A program made the translations under genes and the position numbers. This document shows positions 63,489 through 64,000 of a stretch of DNA of 64,000 nucleotides, piece by piece (position 1 is the stretch's first letter; the number at the start of each line of letters is the position of its first letter). The stretch is from Bdellovibrionota bacterium (GTDB taxonomy: Bacteria > Bdellovibrionota > Bdellovibrionia > Bdellovibrionales > JAEYZS01): positions 84,459 through 148,458 of the forward strand of contig JAZKEU010000001.1 in assembly GCA_040386775.1 (NCBI GenBank), written 5' to 3'. A model generated the notes under the pieces. It did not search any database and was not told the DNA's origin. It saw nothing but the letters and a program-made list of their open reading frames with translations.

Positions 63489-64000
63489 ATGAAATCGAAA
63501 CAAACTGATTTTCTTAAAAATCTTAACCAAACTAAGGTAAAATCTTATGGTGGTGTCACCAAGGGAAAGCGTAAAGTTGCTCGTCCCATTTCCACTAAAA
63601 AATGGATGCACTTAACTCTTAAGTCCCATAAAGCCAAAGGCGCTTTGAGCTTTCTTCATGCTAATAATCTTTTTAAAGTAAAATTCATCATTAAAAAACA
63701 AGCTTTAAAACATGGAGTGGAAGTTTCGGATTATGTGAATATGGGGAATCATTTGCATTTAAAGGTAAAGCCACATTCAAGACAGGGTTTCCAGAGTTTT
63801 TTAAGATCTACCACCGCCATGATCGCAAGATCTGTAACGGGAGCGAATAGGAATCAAGGCTTTGGAAAATTCTGGGATAGCTTAGCTTTCACTAGAGTGA
63901 TTCAATCGAGTTATGAGTTGTTCCAATTGAAAGGTTACTTTAAAGCAAACAGAATTCAATCCAAGAAAGGATACGAGGCTCGAACAAAATATCTAGATGC
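63489..64000 (+). CDS. Y1/REP-associated tyrosine transposase-like protein (partial)
   Basis: The frame starts with ATG 63489 and is open to the window edge (170 codons visible). The HUH motif is present as NHLHLKV (compare MPNHVHLL of RAYT proteins). It is followed by FGKFWDSLAFTRVI, which matches the V-W-Q-R-G-Y-Y-D-R-V-I segment. KGYFKANRI then sits where A-R-Y-I-x-x-N-P-V-R-A carries the catalytic Tyr. The N-terminus is Lys-rich (about 1-40). It probably belongs to the single-copy, possibly domesticated RAYT/TnpA-REP group, not to an active IS. No terminal repeats of an IS are visible on the left. Confidence 0.7.
   Translation, partial: MKSKQTDFLKNLNQTKVKSYGGVTKGKRKVARPISTKKWMHLTLKSHKAKGALSFLHANNLFKVKFIIKKQALKHGVEVSDYVNMGNHLHLKVKPHSRQGFQSFLRSTTAMIARSVTGANRNQGFGKFWDSLAFTRVIQSSYELFQLKGYFKANRIQSKKGYEARTKYLD

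Noticed and set aside
1..64000. Search for tRNA/rRNA genes, CRISPR arrays, prophage genes and toxin-antitoxin or restriction systems
   Set aside because: None was recognised by eye. Hairpins found are explained as terminators, operators or repeats, and no cloverleaf or regularly spaced repeat array was seen.

Overview
The window is a chromosomal stretch of a Gram-negative, AT-rich (roughly 40% G+C by eye) bacterium. The best guess is a Bdellovibrio-like predator (Bdellovibrionota; Pseudobdellovibrio or a low-G+C Bdellovibrio). The reasons are a diderm that carries a cdaA-cdaR-glmM cluster, many secreted proteins and lipoproteins of unknown function, several small outer-membrane barrels, large exported metalloproteases, a DUF4105/Lnb-type protein, a DUF3015 protein and AGA-rich arginine codons. 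This is inference; no rRNA or tRNA gene was seen that could settle it. Nothing looks like a prophage, an integrative element or a CRISPR array. The only mobile-element relative is a Y1/REP-type transposase-like gene running off the right edge.

Layout. 1-3.9 kb: a partial membrane-anchored protein, a bufferin-like pair (Cys-rich exported peptide plus a DUF2063/HvfC-like partner) and a 760-residue Cys-rich lipoprotein with PKD and thrombospondin-1-like modules. 4-11.3 kb: hflX, a malic enzyme/phosphotransacetylase fusion and a divergent beta-oxidation operon (thiolase plus FadJ-type enzyme). 11.3-17.3 kb: small secreted proteins (one broken by an amber stop), then tatD, holB and tmk on the minus strand, interrupted by two opposite-strand paralogous secreted proteins. 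17.4-21.2 kb: a receiver-GAF protein, CinA, a second thiolase and an esterase. 21.3-23.2 kb: a redoxin, YtkA-like lipoprotein and barrel operon. 23.2-35 kb: housekeeping genes fbaB, lysS, tilS, ftsH, cdaA, cdaR, glmM, pdxJ and tsaE, with opposite-strand secreted or membrane genes between the last four.

35-44.7 kb: envelope proteins (DUF4105/Lnb, DUF3015, hydrolase lipoprotein, barrel, very large metzincin lipoprotein) and a MshEN-GAF protein. 44.8-48.5 kb: a tRNA-modification group (cysteine desulfurase, mnmA, mtaB). 49.3-53.2 kb: a TesA-like esterase with a LolD-like ATPase and a giant permease, the same trio as E. coli tesA-ybbA-ybbP. 53.4-54.3 kb: an exported protein with a methyltransferase-like motif. 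54.6-58.9 kb: rnc-era-der followed by an SNF-family transporter. 58.9-64 kb: two barrels, a secreted M1 peptidase, a VWA protein and the partial transposase-like gene.

Most worth following up: the bufferin-like pair with no MNIO enzyme in view; a chain of two overlapping five-codon ORFs linking cdaA to cdaR; a 32-bp perfect inverted repeat between tilS and ftsH; an apparent CTG start for hflX preceded by a synonymous re-copy of the last codons of maeB; alternative hairpins over the rnc ribosome-binding site; an exported methyltransferase-like protein; and an Era with altered G3, G4 and KH-loop residues.
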